In this document: in pieces, positions 1 through 6,876 of the stretch
How positions within the stretch are numbered: the first letter of the stretch is position 1
How the letters are laid out: every line of letters begins with the position of its first letter
Source: CALBPI01 sp038521865
Lineage (GTDB): Bacteria > Pseudomonadota > Gammaproteobacteria > Steroidobacterales > Woeseiaceae
Direction of reading: 5' to 3'
Assembly (NCBI GenBank): GCA_038521865.1
Contig: JBCBKO010000001.1
Coordinates: 1-64,000 of the forward strand
Length of the DNA stretch: 64,000 nucleotides
Program-made: the position numbers and the translations under genes
Notes under the pieces: generated by a model
The model's database searches: none
What the model was told of the DNA's origin: nothing
Seen by the model: only the letters and a program-made list of their open reading frames with translations

Positions 1-65
1 GCGACCGTCTTGCTGCCGCAAGCCGCCCGCCGCGTCGATAGCGCAGCTGAGCCTAGGCGTTAGGC
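1..65 (+). repeat. attC site, 3' part only
   Basis: The window opens inside an attC recombination site. The right half (the motif cgcgtcgatagcgcagctga, then the core GTTAGGC at 59-65) matches the complete sites further right. The cassette it belonged to lies left of the window, so the array continues in that direction, where attI and the integrase should be. Confidence 0.85.
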
Positions 66-72
66 TGCAGAG

Positions 73-858
73 ATGTCGATGCGTGTCCTGTATGCCAGCG
101 ACTACTTTTCGCCGAAGAGCGCGGACGAAGCCTTTGCGGAAGAAGCTGGGCAGCTCTCAAAGAAGGGCGTAAACGTTTCCGTCGCGAACATCGATGACGT
201 GGAGGCGAATGAGCCGACACCGCCTTTGGAAGTAGATGACGAGGTCCTCTATCGCGGCTGGATGCTAGACAGTGACGGCTACGCAAGTCTCGAAAGGATG
301 ATCCTGAGGTTTGGGGCCAAGCCATACACTGATCTGGCAGGATACCTGTCCACTCATCACATCCCGAATTGGTACCCGAAGCTGGAGGACCTGACCCCGG
401 AAACAGTAGTTGTGCCTCTTAATGCTGATATTGAAGCAGCACTTGGCGAGCTGGGGTGGTCGTCCTTTTTCGTAAAGGACTACGTGAAATCCCTGAAGAC
501 TTCGATGGGGTCGCGGATAGATGACCCAAAGCAAATCACTCAACTGGTTGTCGAGATGGAGAAGTATCGCGGTCAAGTTGAGGGTGGGCTTTGCGTTCGT
601 AGAGTCGAGGACTTCGAGCCGGACTCCGAGGTACGCTACTTCGTGCTCCAAGGCGAGCCTCATTCGCCAACTGGCGAACCCGTACCACCGATCGTTTCAG
701 AAGTGGCCAGTAGAATAGAGAGCCGATTCTTCAGCGTCGACGTTGCAAGGCGGTCCGATGGCAGCCTCAGGGTCGTTGAAATCGGTGATGGACAGGTCTC
801 CGACCTCGTGGGATGGTCTGTGGAGAGATTTGTTGGAGTTCTCGCAAGTGCAGCCTAA
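73..858 (+). CDS. ATP-grasp domain protein (R2K-like), integron cassette
   Basis: 261 residues starting at ATG 73, only 7 bp after the attC core, and ending inside the next attC, which is typical of a cassette gene. The middle carries the ATP-grasp nucleotide-binding lysine motif (FFVKDYVKS, about residue 130) and the C-terminal part has the metal/ATP motif around RVVEIGDGQVSDL with a preceding FFSVDVA strand. This matches RimK-like ATP-grasp proteins of the R2K/DUF4343 type, which ligate amino or carboxyl groups using ATP; the substrate is unknown. No promoter is visible, so expression would depend on read-through from the array. Confidence 0.8.
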   Translation: MSMRVLYASDYFSPKSADEAFAEEAGQLSKKGVNVSVANIDDVEANEPTPPLEVDDEVLYRGWMLDSDGYASLERMILRFGAKPYTDLAGYLSTHHIPNWYPKLEDLTPETVVVPLNADIEAALGELGWSSFFVKDYVKSLKTSMGSRIDDPKQITQLVVEMEKYRGQVEGGLCVRRVEDFEPDSEVRYFVLQGEPHSPTGEPVPPIVSEVASRIESRFFSVDVARRSDGSLRVVEIGDGQVSDLVGWSVERFVGVLASAA

Positions 859-951
859 CCAGACATTGCAGCTGACAATTGACCCTGCCGGCGTCCTGGC
901 AGTCGCCAGAACTCCGTCAGCCTCAATCGCAGCCGAACATTGGCGTTAGGC
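853..951 (+). repeat. attC recombination site
   Basis: 99-bp site with R'' core GCCTAAC (853-859), overlapping the stop codon of the upstream cassette gene, and R' core GTTAGGC (945-951). The inner arms gcagctgaca and the imperfect complement around cgcagccgaac can fold into the usual attC hairpin. Confidence 0.9.
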
Positions 952-961
952 GGCATCGATC

Positions 962-1273
962 ATGCGTCTTACCAAGGATCAATCACGCAAACGATACGCC
1001 GAAATGCGAGATCTTTGGCATAAGTGGGACCCGATTGGCGTGTATTCGATATCCGATGACTGGCCGCGTGATGAATACGACGCATATTTGGGTCCAACAT
1101 TGCGTCGCCTTGAGTCGGGAGAATCCGTACAGGCGATCGAAGAGTATTTAGCTTTCATCGAACTGGAGTACATGGGGCTCAGTGAAAACGATATTGTCAA
1201 AGCTCGTAGGCGATCGTTCGCATTGGAGCTGCAGGAATGGTACGAGACTCATTGGGCAGGTACGCATGTATAA
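962..1273 (+). CDS. Conserved hypothetical cassette protein
   Basis: 103 residues, ATG 10 bp after an attC core. It is a small, charged, soluble, probably all-alpha protein with a WPRDEYDAYLGPTLRRLE segment near residues 34-51. I recognise this style of sequence from small orphan cassette proteins and it is loosely like DUF1871 proteins, but I cannot assign a function. No signal peptide or membrane segment is present. It is the only gene in its cassette. Confidence 0.7.
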   Translation: MRLTKDQSRKRYAEMRDLWHKWDPIGVYSISDDWPRDEYDAYLGPTLRRLESGESVQAIEEYLAFIELEYMGLSENDIVKARRRSFALELQEWYETHWAGTHV

Positions 1274-1321
1274 AAAGGTATCGGCTCCGTCATACACTAG
1301 GTCCGGCGTCTGCGCGCTGCC

Positions 1322-1420
1322 GCCTAACAAAGGGATGCAGCCGACAGCCAAAAGCGTCACGCCCTTTGCAAGGGCAAAGGGCGCGCCTCTTTTGTCTGCG
1401 GCTGATCCCCGACGTTAGGC
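1322..1420 (+). repeat. attC recombination site
   Basis: R'' core GCCTAAC at 1322-1328 and R' core GTTAGGC at 1414-1420. The centre contains a strong extra stem (gccctttgcaagggcaaagggc), so this site has a different variable terminal structure from its neighbours. Confidence 0.9.
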
Positions 1421-1429
1421 AGCAAGGCC

Positions 1430-1870
1430 GTGGCTATTGTTTCGAACACCGAAGAGGTAGATCGCGCGATCCGAGAACTGGGCGTTAGGGCAAACCGGAT
1501 CAGTCCCGAGAATGAGAGGCAGACGTACGAAGCGGTTCTGAATACCTTCTCAGGCGGTAAAGACGGTATTTGGCTTTGGGAGCACTTCACCGAGCCAAGC
1601 TTCGGGTGCGAACTTGCGCACTTCTCGGAGACTGCCGAAATCGTTCCAGACCCCAAGGAGCAAGTGTGGTTCATGGTCGAGGAAGATCACTCGCCGAAGC
1701 CGATTTATTGTGTCTCTGTAACCGGTGCGATCTCGATTGTCGGAGACTGTTTCGCTTTCGAGTACTATTTGATCGACACGAAACTCCAATGGATTCTCTG
1801 CGAGAACCATCACGACTGGGTTGTTGGTTCAGGATCAATTTGCGAGAGGCTGAAGCGTTCTGCAGCCTAA
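1430..1870 (+). CDS. DUF6756-like hypothetical cassette protein
   Basis: 146 residues from GTG 1430, 9 bp after the attC core; the stop codon is part of the next attC core. It is soluble, with a tryptophan- and acid-rich middle (GIWLWEHF, EQVWFMVEED) and an EYYLIDTKLQWILCENHHDW segment near residues 111-130. It resembles DUF6756 proteins that recur in cassettes and accessory DNA, possibly immunity-like, but no function is established. The GTG start is chosen because no in-frame ATG follows before the conserved region. Confidence 0.7.
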   Translation: MAIVSNTEEVDRAIRELGVRANRISPENERQTYEAVLNTFSGGKDGIWLWEHFTEPSFGCELAHFSETAEIVPDPKEQVWFMVEEDHSPKPIYCVSVTGAISIVGDCFAFEYYLIDTKLQWILCENHHDWVVGSGSICERLKRSAA

Positions 1871-1963
1871 CAAGACGTTGCAGCTGACACTTGACCCTGC
1901 CGCAGCTACGGCTATCGCCTCCGCAGCGCCAGCCTCAAGCGCAGCTGAACTTGGGCGTTAGGT
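1865..1963 (+). repeat. attC recombination site
   Basis: R'' core GCCTAAC (1865-1871) overlaps the upstream stop codon; R' core GTTAGGT is at 1957-1963. Inner arms gcagctgacact and gcgcagctgaactt are near-complementary. Confidence 0.9.
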
Positions 1964-1972
1964 CTCACTGCG

Positions 1973-2482
1973 TTGGCGCCAGATGATGCGGCAATTGATG
2001 CATTTGCGACAGAAGCGCGGCGCTTCGTCGACTGGGTAAACGACGAGACTAATTCCTGGGCGCCGAAGGACGCGCTTAAACGGCTCGTCGATCTATATCG
2101 GTCGGCTCTAGTCCTCCCGGAGGGATATACGCCGGAGTTACCGGACGAGGATCACGGACTGCGCATCAGTGACGATGAATGCCGTCGAGTCGCAGAACAT
2201 GCGTCGCAGCTACCGCTCGACTTTTACGGAGAGGTGTTCGATTCAACTGTCCTGCCTCCGGAGGCTCCCGTAATTGGTCATTTACAAGACGACTTTTCGG
2301 ACATCTACCGAGACGTCGCAACTGGACTGAGGCTATTTGATCTCGGTCGCCGTGCCGAGGCACGATGGGAGTGGAGCTTCAACTTCTCAATTCACTGGGG
2401 AGAGCATGCAACGAGTGCAATTCGCGCGCTACATGGGTACCTCAGTCAGAGTGGGTTCAAGGATGAGCGCCGTGAGACCTAA
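1973..2482 (+). CDS. DUF5063-like hypothetical cassette protein
   Basis: 169 residues from TTG 1973, 9 bp after the attC core; the stop falls within the next attC core. Mostly helical and acidic. The C-terminal third has the segments DDFSDIYRDV and WSFNFSIHWGEHATSAIRALH (residues about 108-117 and 133-153) that I recognise from DUF5063 proteins. Their function is unknown. No membrane segment or signal peptide is seen. Confidence 0.72.
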   Translation: MAPDDAAIDAFATEARRFVDWVNDETNSWAPKDALKRLVDLYRSALVLPEGYTPELPDEDHGLRISDDECRRVAEHASQLPLDFYGEVFDSTVLPPEAPVIGHLQDDFSDIYRDVATGLRLFDLGRRAEARWEWSFNFSIHWGEHATSAIRALHGYLSQSGFKDERRET

Positions 2483-2578
2483 CCAGTCACTGCAGCAGAC
2501 GCGGGGCATCCGTCATGCCTCTTGCTTGGGCAAGAGACACGCCGGCTGCCTCCACGCTGCTGAGCCCCGGCGTTAAGT
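2477..2578 (+). repeat. attC recombination site
   Basis: R'' core ACCTAAC (2477-2483) and R' core GTTAAGT (2572-2578). The central part is unlike the other sites and contains cttgcttgggcaag as a small terminal hairpin. Confidence 0.88.
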
Positions 2579-2606
2579 TTCCGACACAACATCGCAATAT
2601 TTGATT

Positions 2607-2627
2607 CTATACGGCAATGCCGTATAG
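2607..2627. promoter_or_regulatory. Palindromic operator of the HigBA-type cassette
   Basis: A perfect 10-bp inverted repeat with a 1-bp centre (ctatacggca / tgccgtatag) lies 8 bp before the toxin GTG codon. Type II toxin-antitoxin operons are normally autorepressed by the antitoxin's helix-turn-helix domain at such a site. The cassette therefore has its own promoter, unlike most of its neighbours. The role as operator is inferred from position and symmetry. Confidence 0.7.
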
Positions 2628-2634
2628 TTAATAA

Positions 2635-2952
2635 GTGTTTAGCTTCGTCGAAACACCGCTGTTTACGAAGCTAGTCCGCGAGTACCTAAGCGATGACGAG
2701 TATCAGCGCTTGCAGCAGCACGCCCTCATTGAGGCACCGGAGGCGGGAGCTGTTATTAAGGGTTCGGGCGGGATCCGTAAGCTCCGTTGGGCGGCGCCGG
2801 GTCGCGGGAAGCGAGGTGGCTATCGAGTCATCTATTTTCTGAGAAAGCCCAAAGGTGTGGTTTGGATGCTCACGATGTATCCAAAGAATGTCGCAGATTC
2901 GATTCCTGCACACGTACTGAAGCAAATCCGTGAGGAGATTGAAAATGACTAA
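2635..2952 (+). CDS. higB: HigB-type (RelE superfamily) toxin
   Basis: 105 residues from GTG 2635. The sequence follows the pattern of HigB2-type toxins of Vibrio integrons as I remember them: YLSDDEYQRLQ near the N terminus, a GSGGIRKLRWA strand, the basic GRGKRGGYRVIYF segment (residues about 59-71) and LTMYPKNVAD near the C terminus. These proteins are ribosome-dependent mRNA interferases. The gene is followed, with an 8-bp overlap, by an XRE antitoxin, the toxin-first order typical of higBA. The self-regulated palindrome at 2607-2627 supports autonomous expression. Confidence 0.88.
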   Translation: MFSFVETPLFTKLVREYLSDDEYQRLQQHALIEAPEAGAVIKGSGGIRKLRWAAPGRGKRGGYRVIYFLRKPKGVVWMLTMYPKNVADSIPAHVLKQIREEIEND

Positions 2953-3214
2953 AAAGCGAGATATCGGTCAGGAAACCCTCGACGGTATTCGTGATCTCAA
3001 AGCTGGCAAGGTCGGCAACGTGGTCAATGTCCCTGCCGTTGCCGCAATCCGCGAGAAGATGGGGCTGTCACAGTCGCGCTTCGCGACATTGCTCGGTGTA
3101 TCGGTCCGAACCTTGCAGGATTGGGAGCAAGGACGTCGCACACCATCTGGTGCAGCTCGTACGCTGCTACTCGTTGCGGAGAAGAATCCTCAGGCGGTAC
3201 TTGAGGTTGCTTAA
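2945..3214 (+). CDS. higA: HigA/NadS-type XRE antitoxin
   Basis: 89 residues from ATG 2945, which overlaps the end of the toxin gene, so the two are translationally coupled. A further in-frame start at 2930 is possible but lies deeper in the toxin. The C-terminal half is an XRE helix-turn-helix (GLSQSRFATLLGVSVRTLQ, residues about 45-63, followed by DWEQGRRTPSGAA). It should neutralise the upstream toxin and repress the operon. The stop is 18 bp before the next attC. Confidence 0.88.
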   Translation: MTKKRDIGQETLDGIRDLKAGKVGNVVNVPAVAAIREKMGLSQSRFATLLGVSVRTLQDWEQGRRTPSGAARTLLLVAEKNPQAVLEVA

Positions 3215-3231
3215 GTGCATCGCGTAAGGAA

Positions 3232-3291
3232 ACTTAACCAGACGTTGCAGCTGACACTTGACCCTGGCGCAGCTGAACTTGGGCGTTAAGC
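3232..3291 (+). repeat. Short attC recombination site
   Basis: R'' core ACTTAAC (3232-3238), R' core GTTAAGC (3285-3291). At 60 bp it lacks the central variable part but keeps the inner arms gcagctgaca and gcagctgaact. Confidence 0.85.
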
Positions 3292-3315
3292 TGCATTGAC
3301 TGCCTGGTCATCGTA

Positions 3316-3328
3316 AATACAATGTATT
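3316..3328. promoter_or_regulatory. Palindromic operator before brnTA
   Basis: AATACA-A-TGTATT, a 6-bp inverted repeat with a 1-bp centre, ends 1 bp before the ATG of brnT. BrnA antitoxins of the ribbon-helix-helix type repress their own operon at palindromes of this kind. The same bases could also serve as the -10 region (tacaat). Assignment is inferred from position. Confidence 0.55.
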
Positions 3329-3329
3329 G

Positions 3330-3617
3330 ATGCTTCGCTTCGAATGGGACAACCGCAAAGCCTCTGCCAACCTCCGCAAGCACGGTGTCTCTTTCGAGGA
3401 AGCACAGACGACGTTCTACGACGAGTTTGCTCTTCAGTTCTATGACGAAGATGGCTCGGACGACGAAGACCGCTTTATCCTGCTCGGTCTAAGTGCCGGT
3501 ACCTGTGTGCTTGTCGTAGTCCATTTTGAGCGAGATGGCGGCGATGCCATCCGAATCATCTCTTCGCGCAAGGCCACACCGCGCGAGCGGAAGCACTATC
3601 AAGGCCCGACAAAATGA
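3330..3617 (+). CDS. brnT: BrnT-type toxin
   Basis: 95 residues from ATG 3330 (a TTG lies one codon earlier). The hallmark FEWDNRKASANLRKHGVSFE segment at residues 4-23 and the C-terminal IRIISSRKATPRER motif identify BrnT, a RelE-fold ribonuclease toxin. It is followed by brnA with a 4-bp ATGA overlap. The cassette carries its own operator, so this is a second autonomous toxin-antitoxin cassette, a common stabiliser of large integron arrays. Confidence 0.93.
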   Translation: MLRFEWDNRKASANLRKHGVSFEEAQTTFYDEFALQFYDEDGSDDEDRFILLGLSAGTCVLVVVHFERDGGDAIRIISSRKATPRERKHYQGPTK

Positions 3618-3829
3618 AGAAAGAATACGATTTCAGCAAAATGAAGGCTCGAAAGAATCCGTACGCCTCGAAGCTAAAACGTCCGGTCACGATTAGACTA
3701 GGCGATGACGTTGTTGGCTATTTCAAGGACTTGGCGGAGGAGACCAGTATTCCCTACCAATCCCTGATCAATCTCTACTTGAGAGATTGCATGGCGAACA
3801 ATCGCAAGCCCGACATGTCGTGGCATTGA
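3614..3829 (+). CDS. brnA: BrnA-type antitoxin
   Basis: 71 residues, ATG 3614 overlapping the stop of brnT. The C-terminal half reads as a ribbon-helix-helix dimerisation domain (RPVTIRLGDDVVGYFKDLAE, residues about 23-42, then IPYQSLINLYLRDC). The basic, flexible N terminus is the usual toxin-wrapping part. It should bind BrnT and the palindrome at 3316-3328. Confidence 0.92.
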   Translation: MKKEYDFSKMKARKNPYASKLKRPVTIRLGDDVVGYFKDLAEETSIPYQSLINLYLRDCMANNRKPDMSWH

Positions 3830-3833
3830 TGCG

Positions 3834-3932
3834 GCTTACCCAGTCACTGCAGCAGACGCTTGACCCCGCCGCCGCCTGGGCTGGCGCCGAGCCGTCGTCA
3901 GCCTCAAGCGCAGCTGAGCCCCGGCGTTAGAT
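3834..3932 (+). repeat. attC site with a mutated R'' core
   Basis: The left core reads GCTTACC (3834-3840) where the consensus RYYYAAC needs AAC, while the right core GTTAGAT (3926-3932) is good. Inner arms gcagacgcttgac and gcgcagctgagc are present. The R'' change may lower recombination, although the R' side is the crossover side. Confidence 0.8.
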
Positions 3933-3935
3933 TTC

Positions 3936-4340
3936 ATGAGTAACTTGAAAGAATGCGATATTGGGAAACGGCTGCTGTCCTTCGTTCTATTGAGCCAGTA
4001 CGTTTGGCTAAGTGGATGTGGACTTGGTTGTATGGAAGAAGTTGTCGAGGTCATTCCGTCGCCCAATGGAGAGCAGCGAGCAGTTGTGAAGATTGGTGAT
4101 TGCGGAGGCGCGACCACAGACTTCTTTGGGTGGGTGGATGTCGAGAGCAATGACCCTCGCATGCAGGCAGACCATATTTTCGGCTTTGCTGGACGTCCTG
4201 AATTAGCTGGTTTTGAGGTTTCGTGGGACAGTGACTCTAAGCTTCGGATAAGCATCAATAGCCTGGACAAGGTTCGGCGGCTTCACCCAGAGGGTCGCAA
4301 AAGCGCGGATCTCAAAGTTGAGTATGAGTTTCGATATTGA
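3936..4340 (+). CDS. Putative lipoprotein, DUF5412-like, integron cassette
   Basis: 134 residues from ATG 3936. The N terminus has a basic start, a hydrophobic stretch (LLSFVLLSQYVWL) and the lipobox-like LSGC around residues 25-28, so export and lipidation are likely. The mature part has SPNGEQRAVVKIGDCGGATT (about residues 42-61), a segment I associate with DUF5412-type proteins of unknown role. Two further cysteines sit near the N terminus of the mature domain. Confidence 0.7.
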   Translation: MSNLKECDIGKRLLSFVLLSQYVWLSGCGLGCMEEVVEVIPSPNGEQRAVVKIGDCGGATTDFFGWVDVESNDPRMQADHIFGFAGRPELAGFEVSWDSDSKLRISINSLDKVRRLHPEGRKSADLKVEYEFRY

Positions 4341-4344
4341 TGAA

Positions 4345-4450
4345 ATCTAACAACTCGCTGCAGCTGACTTTTGTTGACTCGGCGATCGACTCGCTGTCGC
4401 AAGCCGTCCGCCGCCCAATCAGCTATTACGCCGCGGTCGATAGGTAGGAT
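4345..4450 (+). repeat. Degenerate attC, left half only
   Basis: R'' core ATCTAAC (4345-4351) and the arm cagctgactt...actcggcgatcgactcgctgtcgcaagccg are normal for this array, but after about 4410 the sequence diverges and no GTTRRRY core is found. The site is probably inactive for excision. The right boundary is approximate. Confidence 0.65.
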
Positions 4451-4547
4451 GTGACCGTTTGCGGATTAGCACAGTTTTGGTAGTCTTTTTTCAAAGCTTT
4501 AGGCATTTAGGTATGAAAGGCGCAGATACAAACAAGGACGAAATATT

Positions 4548-4763
4548 GTGCTGATTGAAATGCTTACAACCCTAATGATCGGCTTCGGTATCGGTCTGGT
4601 TTTGCTGCTAATTTACGGTGTGCCGCTCTACTTTATCTGGCGTCAAAAATTTGTTGCCGAGCAGGAGAAGGTGCTCTGGATGGTTGCCTGTGTTTTTGTG
4701 CCGTGGATTCCGTTCTTGGCATTTATGCTGTTAGCTCCAGTTTCGGGCGTTCGAGAGAAATAG
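4548..4763 (+). CDS. Small two-segment membrane protein
   Basis: 71 residues from GTG 4548. Two hydrophobic segments (residues about 8-30 and 41-62) are separated by a charged loop (WRQKFVAEQEK). The ending VREK resembles that of another cassette protein at 6016-6246. The general pattern is like PLDc_N-type two-helix proteins, but no function can be assigned. About 100 bp of non-coding DNA precede it, after a broken attC. Confidence 0.55.
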   Translation: MLIEMLTTLMIGFGIGLVLLLIYGVPLYFIWRQKFVAEQEKVLWMVACVFVPWIPFLAFMLLAPVSGVREK

Positions 4764-4816
4764 ACTGTGCAGCGACTGCTTTGTGGTGTCGCTCGAAGAG
4801 AATTTCACGCGTGGCC

Positions 4817-4918
4817 GTATAACAAGCAGATGCAACTGACTTCTATGGACTCCAAGACTGTCTTGCGCCCGCAAGCTGCCCGCCGCGTCGATAGTGCGGT
4901 TGAGCTTAGGCGTTACAC
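4817..4918 (+). repeat. attC recombination site
   Basis: R'' core GTATAAC (4817-4823) and R' core GTTACAC (4912-4918; the canonical form would be GTTAGGC). The internal part (gcccgcaagctgcccgccgcgtcgatag) belongs to the same sub-type as the sites at 5293, 5893 and the window start. Confidence 0.82.
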
Positions 4919-5288
4919 ATCGCGCTGTTCTTCTCTCGTTTCGCTGTTTCTGTTTACGGTTGTTTTATTCGGGTGTTCGTCCAGTCCAGAGTTACCTTTT
5001 TACGATTTTTCCCAGGTAGAGATAGAGGAGATTGAGGGAGACTTAGTTCCGGTCCAATTGTGTGCCCCCGATTATCCTCGCAGGGCTGCTTTAGAGCGGA
5101 TAGAGGGCTATGTTGAAATGAGCTTTGTCGTGTTGGAGAGTGGCAAACCGGTCAATATAGAGGTCATCGCATCGAATCCACCCGGTGTGTTTGATAAAGC
5201 GGCGGTAAAGGCGATGGCTTGTAGTCAGTTTGGCGAACGCAGCAAGCCGGGACGCAAAACGATGACGACTGAGTTCCGGTGGAATTAG
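4845..5288 (+). CDS. TonB C-terminal-like lipoprotein, start inside attC
   Basis: Frame open from GTG 4767 to TAG 5286-5288; the nearest ATGs (4830 and 4845) lie inside the attC, and no ATG, GTG or TTG is in frame after it. The start shown is therefore tentative. Downstream comes an export signal (RRYTSRCSSLVSLFLF, then lipobox LFGC) and a TonB C-terminal-like domain (LCAPDYPRRAALERIEGYVE, with VMxxSQFGERSKPG-type ending). Such domains bind or energise envelope partners. If the attC codons are translated, they form an N-terminal extension before the signal peptide. Confidence 0.6.
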   Translation: MDSKTVLRPQAARRVDSAVELRRYTSRCSSLVSLFLFTVVLFGCSSSPELPFYDFSQVEIEEIEGDLVPVQLCAPDYPRRAALERIEGYVEMSFVVLESGKPVNIEVIASNPPGVFDKAAVKAMACSQFGERSKPGRKTMTTEFRWN

Positions 5289-5292
5289 CGAT

Positions 5293-5394
5293 GTGTAAAA
5301 AGCAGCTGCGGCTGACTTCATTGGACGCGGCGATCGACTCGCTGTCGCAAGCCGCCCGCCGCGTCGATAGGGTGGTTGAGCTTAGGCGTTATGT
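5293..5394 (+). repeat. attC recombination site
   Basis: Left core region GTGTAAA (5293-5299, imperfect) and right core GTTATGT (5388-5394). The body, gcagctgcggctgactt ... cgccgcgtcgatag, is very close to the sites at 4817 and 5893. Confidence 0.8.
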
Positions 5395-5412
5395 GACTGG
5401 CAGATCGATGCG

Positions 5413-5889
5413 GTGAGGTACGTGATCAAGCGCATCCGCCGTTTTCCGAAGCTCCAGCATTTCATTGAATGCACTCTCATGGCGATTGGATTTGCTTTGG
5501 TCGCCGTAACGATTAAACCTGACCTCATATCTCTTGATCAGGCACCTTCCCTTCAGGAGCTCGCAATTGTTGCGCTCATCGCTGTCTTCGTGCCTGCGTT
5601 TGGAGAGGAACTTGTATTTCGGGGATTATTGCTGCCGGTGATCAGTCCTTTTTGGTTAACTGTATCCATAACCCTTTTCGTTGCTTGGCATCCTCTGGAA
5701 AGCGTGACTCACCTACATAACGCTAAGTCATTGTTCACAGACTTGTCATTTTTGTTTCTGGTCGCAGTGTTGGGAAATTTGTGCGCGTTCGCCTACCATC
5801 GAAGTCAATCGTTGTGGTCTGCCGTGTATTTGCACTGGCTGGTAGTAGTCGGTTGGCGGGCCGCGGGAGGAGCACGGTTTGTTGTTTGA
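5413..5889 (+). CDS. CPBP family intramembrane glutamic protease
   Basis: 158 residues from GTG 5413. At least four hydrophobic segments. The family signature EExxxR is present as GEELVFRG (about residues 61-68), with the second motif FVAWHP (about 92-97) and a C-terminal HWLVVVGW, matching the catalytic Glu and His residues of CPBP/Abi (Rce1-like) proteases. The family includes prenyl-protein proteases and bacteriocin self-immunity proteins; in a cassette the latter is an attractive guess but unproven. Confidence 0.85.
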   Translation: MRYVIKRIRRFPKLQHFIECTLMAIGFALVAVTIKPDLISLDQAPSLQELAIVALIAVFVPAFGEELVFRGLLLPVISPFWLTVSITLFVAWHPLESVTHLHNAKSLFTDLSFLFLVAVLGNLCAFAYHRSQSLWSAVYLHWLVVVGWRAAGGARFVV

Positions 5890-5892
5890 GCC

Positions 5893-5994
5893 ACTTAACA
5901 ATCAGCTGCAGCTGACTTCTATGGGCACGGCGATCGACTCGCCGTCGCAAGTCTTTCGCCGAGTTGATAGCGCAGCTGAACTTGGGCGTTATGT
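5893..5994 (+). repeat. attC recombination site
   Basis: R'' core ACTTAAC (5893-5899), R' core GTTATGT (5988-5994). Confidence 0.87.
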
Positions 5995-6015
5995 GTCAGT
6001 AGAGGGAGGCTCGAA

Positions 6016-6246
6016 TTGACTATTGCGCTCGGTTGGCAGTCGGCACTCCTCGGTTTTGTGGTCATCGTTAGCTTGGCGTGGCTGATGGGTGCTATGGCTC
6101 GGCGGGTCGGATTGAATCAAACAGCGTTTCAATTGCTTGCTCTTGTACCTGTGATTAATCAGCTTGCGTTTGTGTTCCTCTTAGTCGCTCAGCTTTCACG
6201 TGTCAGGGAAAAGAAGACTCGATTCCATGGCTATGACACACAATAA
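6016..6246 (+). CDS. Small two-segment membrane protein, cassette
   Basis: 76 residues from TTG 6016, with the ribosome-binding sequence gagggagg about 8 bp before it. Two hydrophobic segments (about 8-27 and 38-59). The last part, QLSRVREKK, resembles the end of the small membrane protein at 4548-4763. No function known. It overlaps the left end of the following attC. Confidence 0.6.
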   Translation: MTIALGWQSALLGFVVIVSLAWLMGAMARRVGLNQTAFQLLALVPVINQLAFVFLLVAQLSRVREKKTRFHGYDTQ

Positions 6247-6339
6247 GCAGCTGCAACTGACTCCTATGAATTCGGCGATCGTCTTTCTGCCGCAGGTTAT
6301 TCGCCGCGTCATTTTTGCGGCTGAACTTGGGCGTTAGGT
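6238..6339 (+). repeat. attC site with degenerate left core
   Basis: Right core GTTAGGT (6333-6339) is canonical; the left core around cacaataagc is not RYYYAAC. The body gcagctgcaactgactcctatg ... gcggctgaacttggg fits the array. Confidence 0.75.
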
Positions 6340-6341
6340 CT

Positions 6342-6779
6342 GTGGGCCGGATCTGGTTGGCGTTTTTTCTGGCGATTCTCTTGGTTGGTGCTGCGTCTCC
6401 ATTGGTGATTGGTGGAAATGTCACCCCTTTCTATTGGCCGTTGTTGGTGGGATCCACTCTGGTATGCGCGACCTTCACGCTCTTCGTTGGGCTCCCGTGC
6501 TATCTGCTGCTGGTCCGTTTCAAGCTGATAAAGTGGTACTGGCTGATGGCCTCTGCTGCAGCCGTTACGTCGGGCCTCTGGCTGGCTCTGTTTGGTCTGC
6601 GTTCGGGCTACGTCAGCATCGTATCGGGAGGCGTTGAACTTGTCTCTGCAGGCTCGCTCACCGCAGCAGGGTGGCGCCTCGCGCTACTAGAGTCAGTTCG
6701 TATGGCCATGCTCGGGGCCTTCGCTGGCCTTATAGTGTGGGTCGTCGGCCACAGTGGAGTTGCCAAGAGTGAGACCTAA
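6342..6779 (+). CDS. Membrane protein, four hydrophobic segments, cassette
   Basis: 145 residues from GTG 6342, immediately after the attC core; the frame also runs back into the attC (TTG 6315) but GTG 6342 gives a normal N terminus followed at once by a membrane segment. Four hydrophobic helices (about 4-24, 30-50, 57-78, 115-135). The stop lies in the next attC core. No recognised family. Confidence 0.65.
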   Translation: MGRIWLAFFLAILLVGAASPLVIGGNVTPFYWPLLVGSTLVCATFTLFVGLPCYLLLVRFKLIKWYWLMASAAAVTSGLWLALFGLRSGYVSIVSGGVELVSAGSLTAAGWRLALLESVRMAMLGAFAGLIVWVVGHSGVAKSET

Positions 6780-6831
6780 CAAGGCGTTGCAGGCAACCGG
6801 GCGCGCCCGCGGCTGAACTTGGGCGTTAGAC
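6774..6831 (+). repeat. Short attC, last complete site of the array
   Basis: R'' core ACCTAAC (6774-6780), R' core GTTAGAC (6825-6831), total 58 bp. It is the last intact attC in the window. Confidence 0.85.
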
Positions 6832-6876
6832 AGCAGGAGGCTCCCATATTGATTCGACACCTTCGGAGAACGGTCA

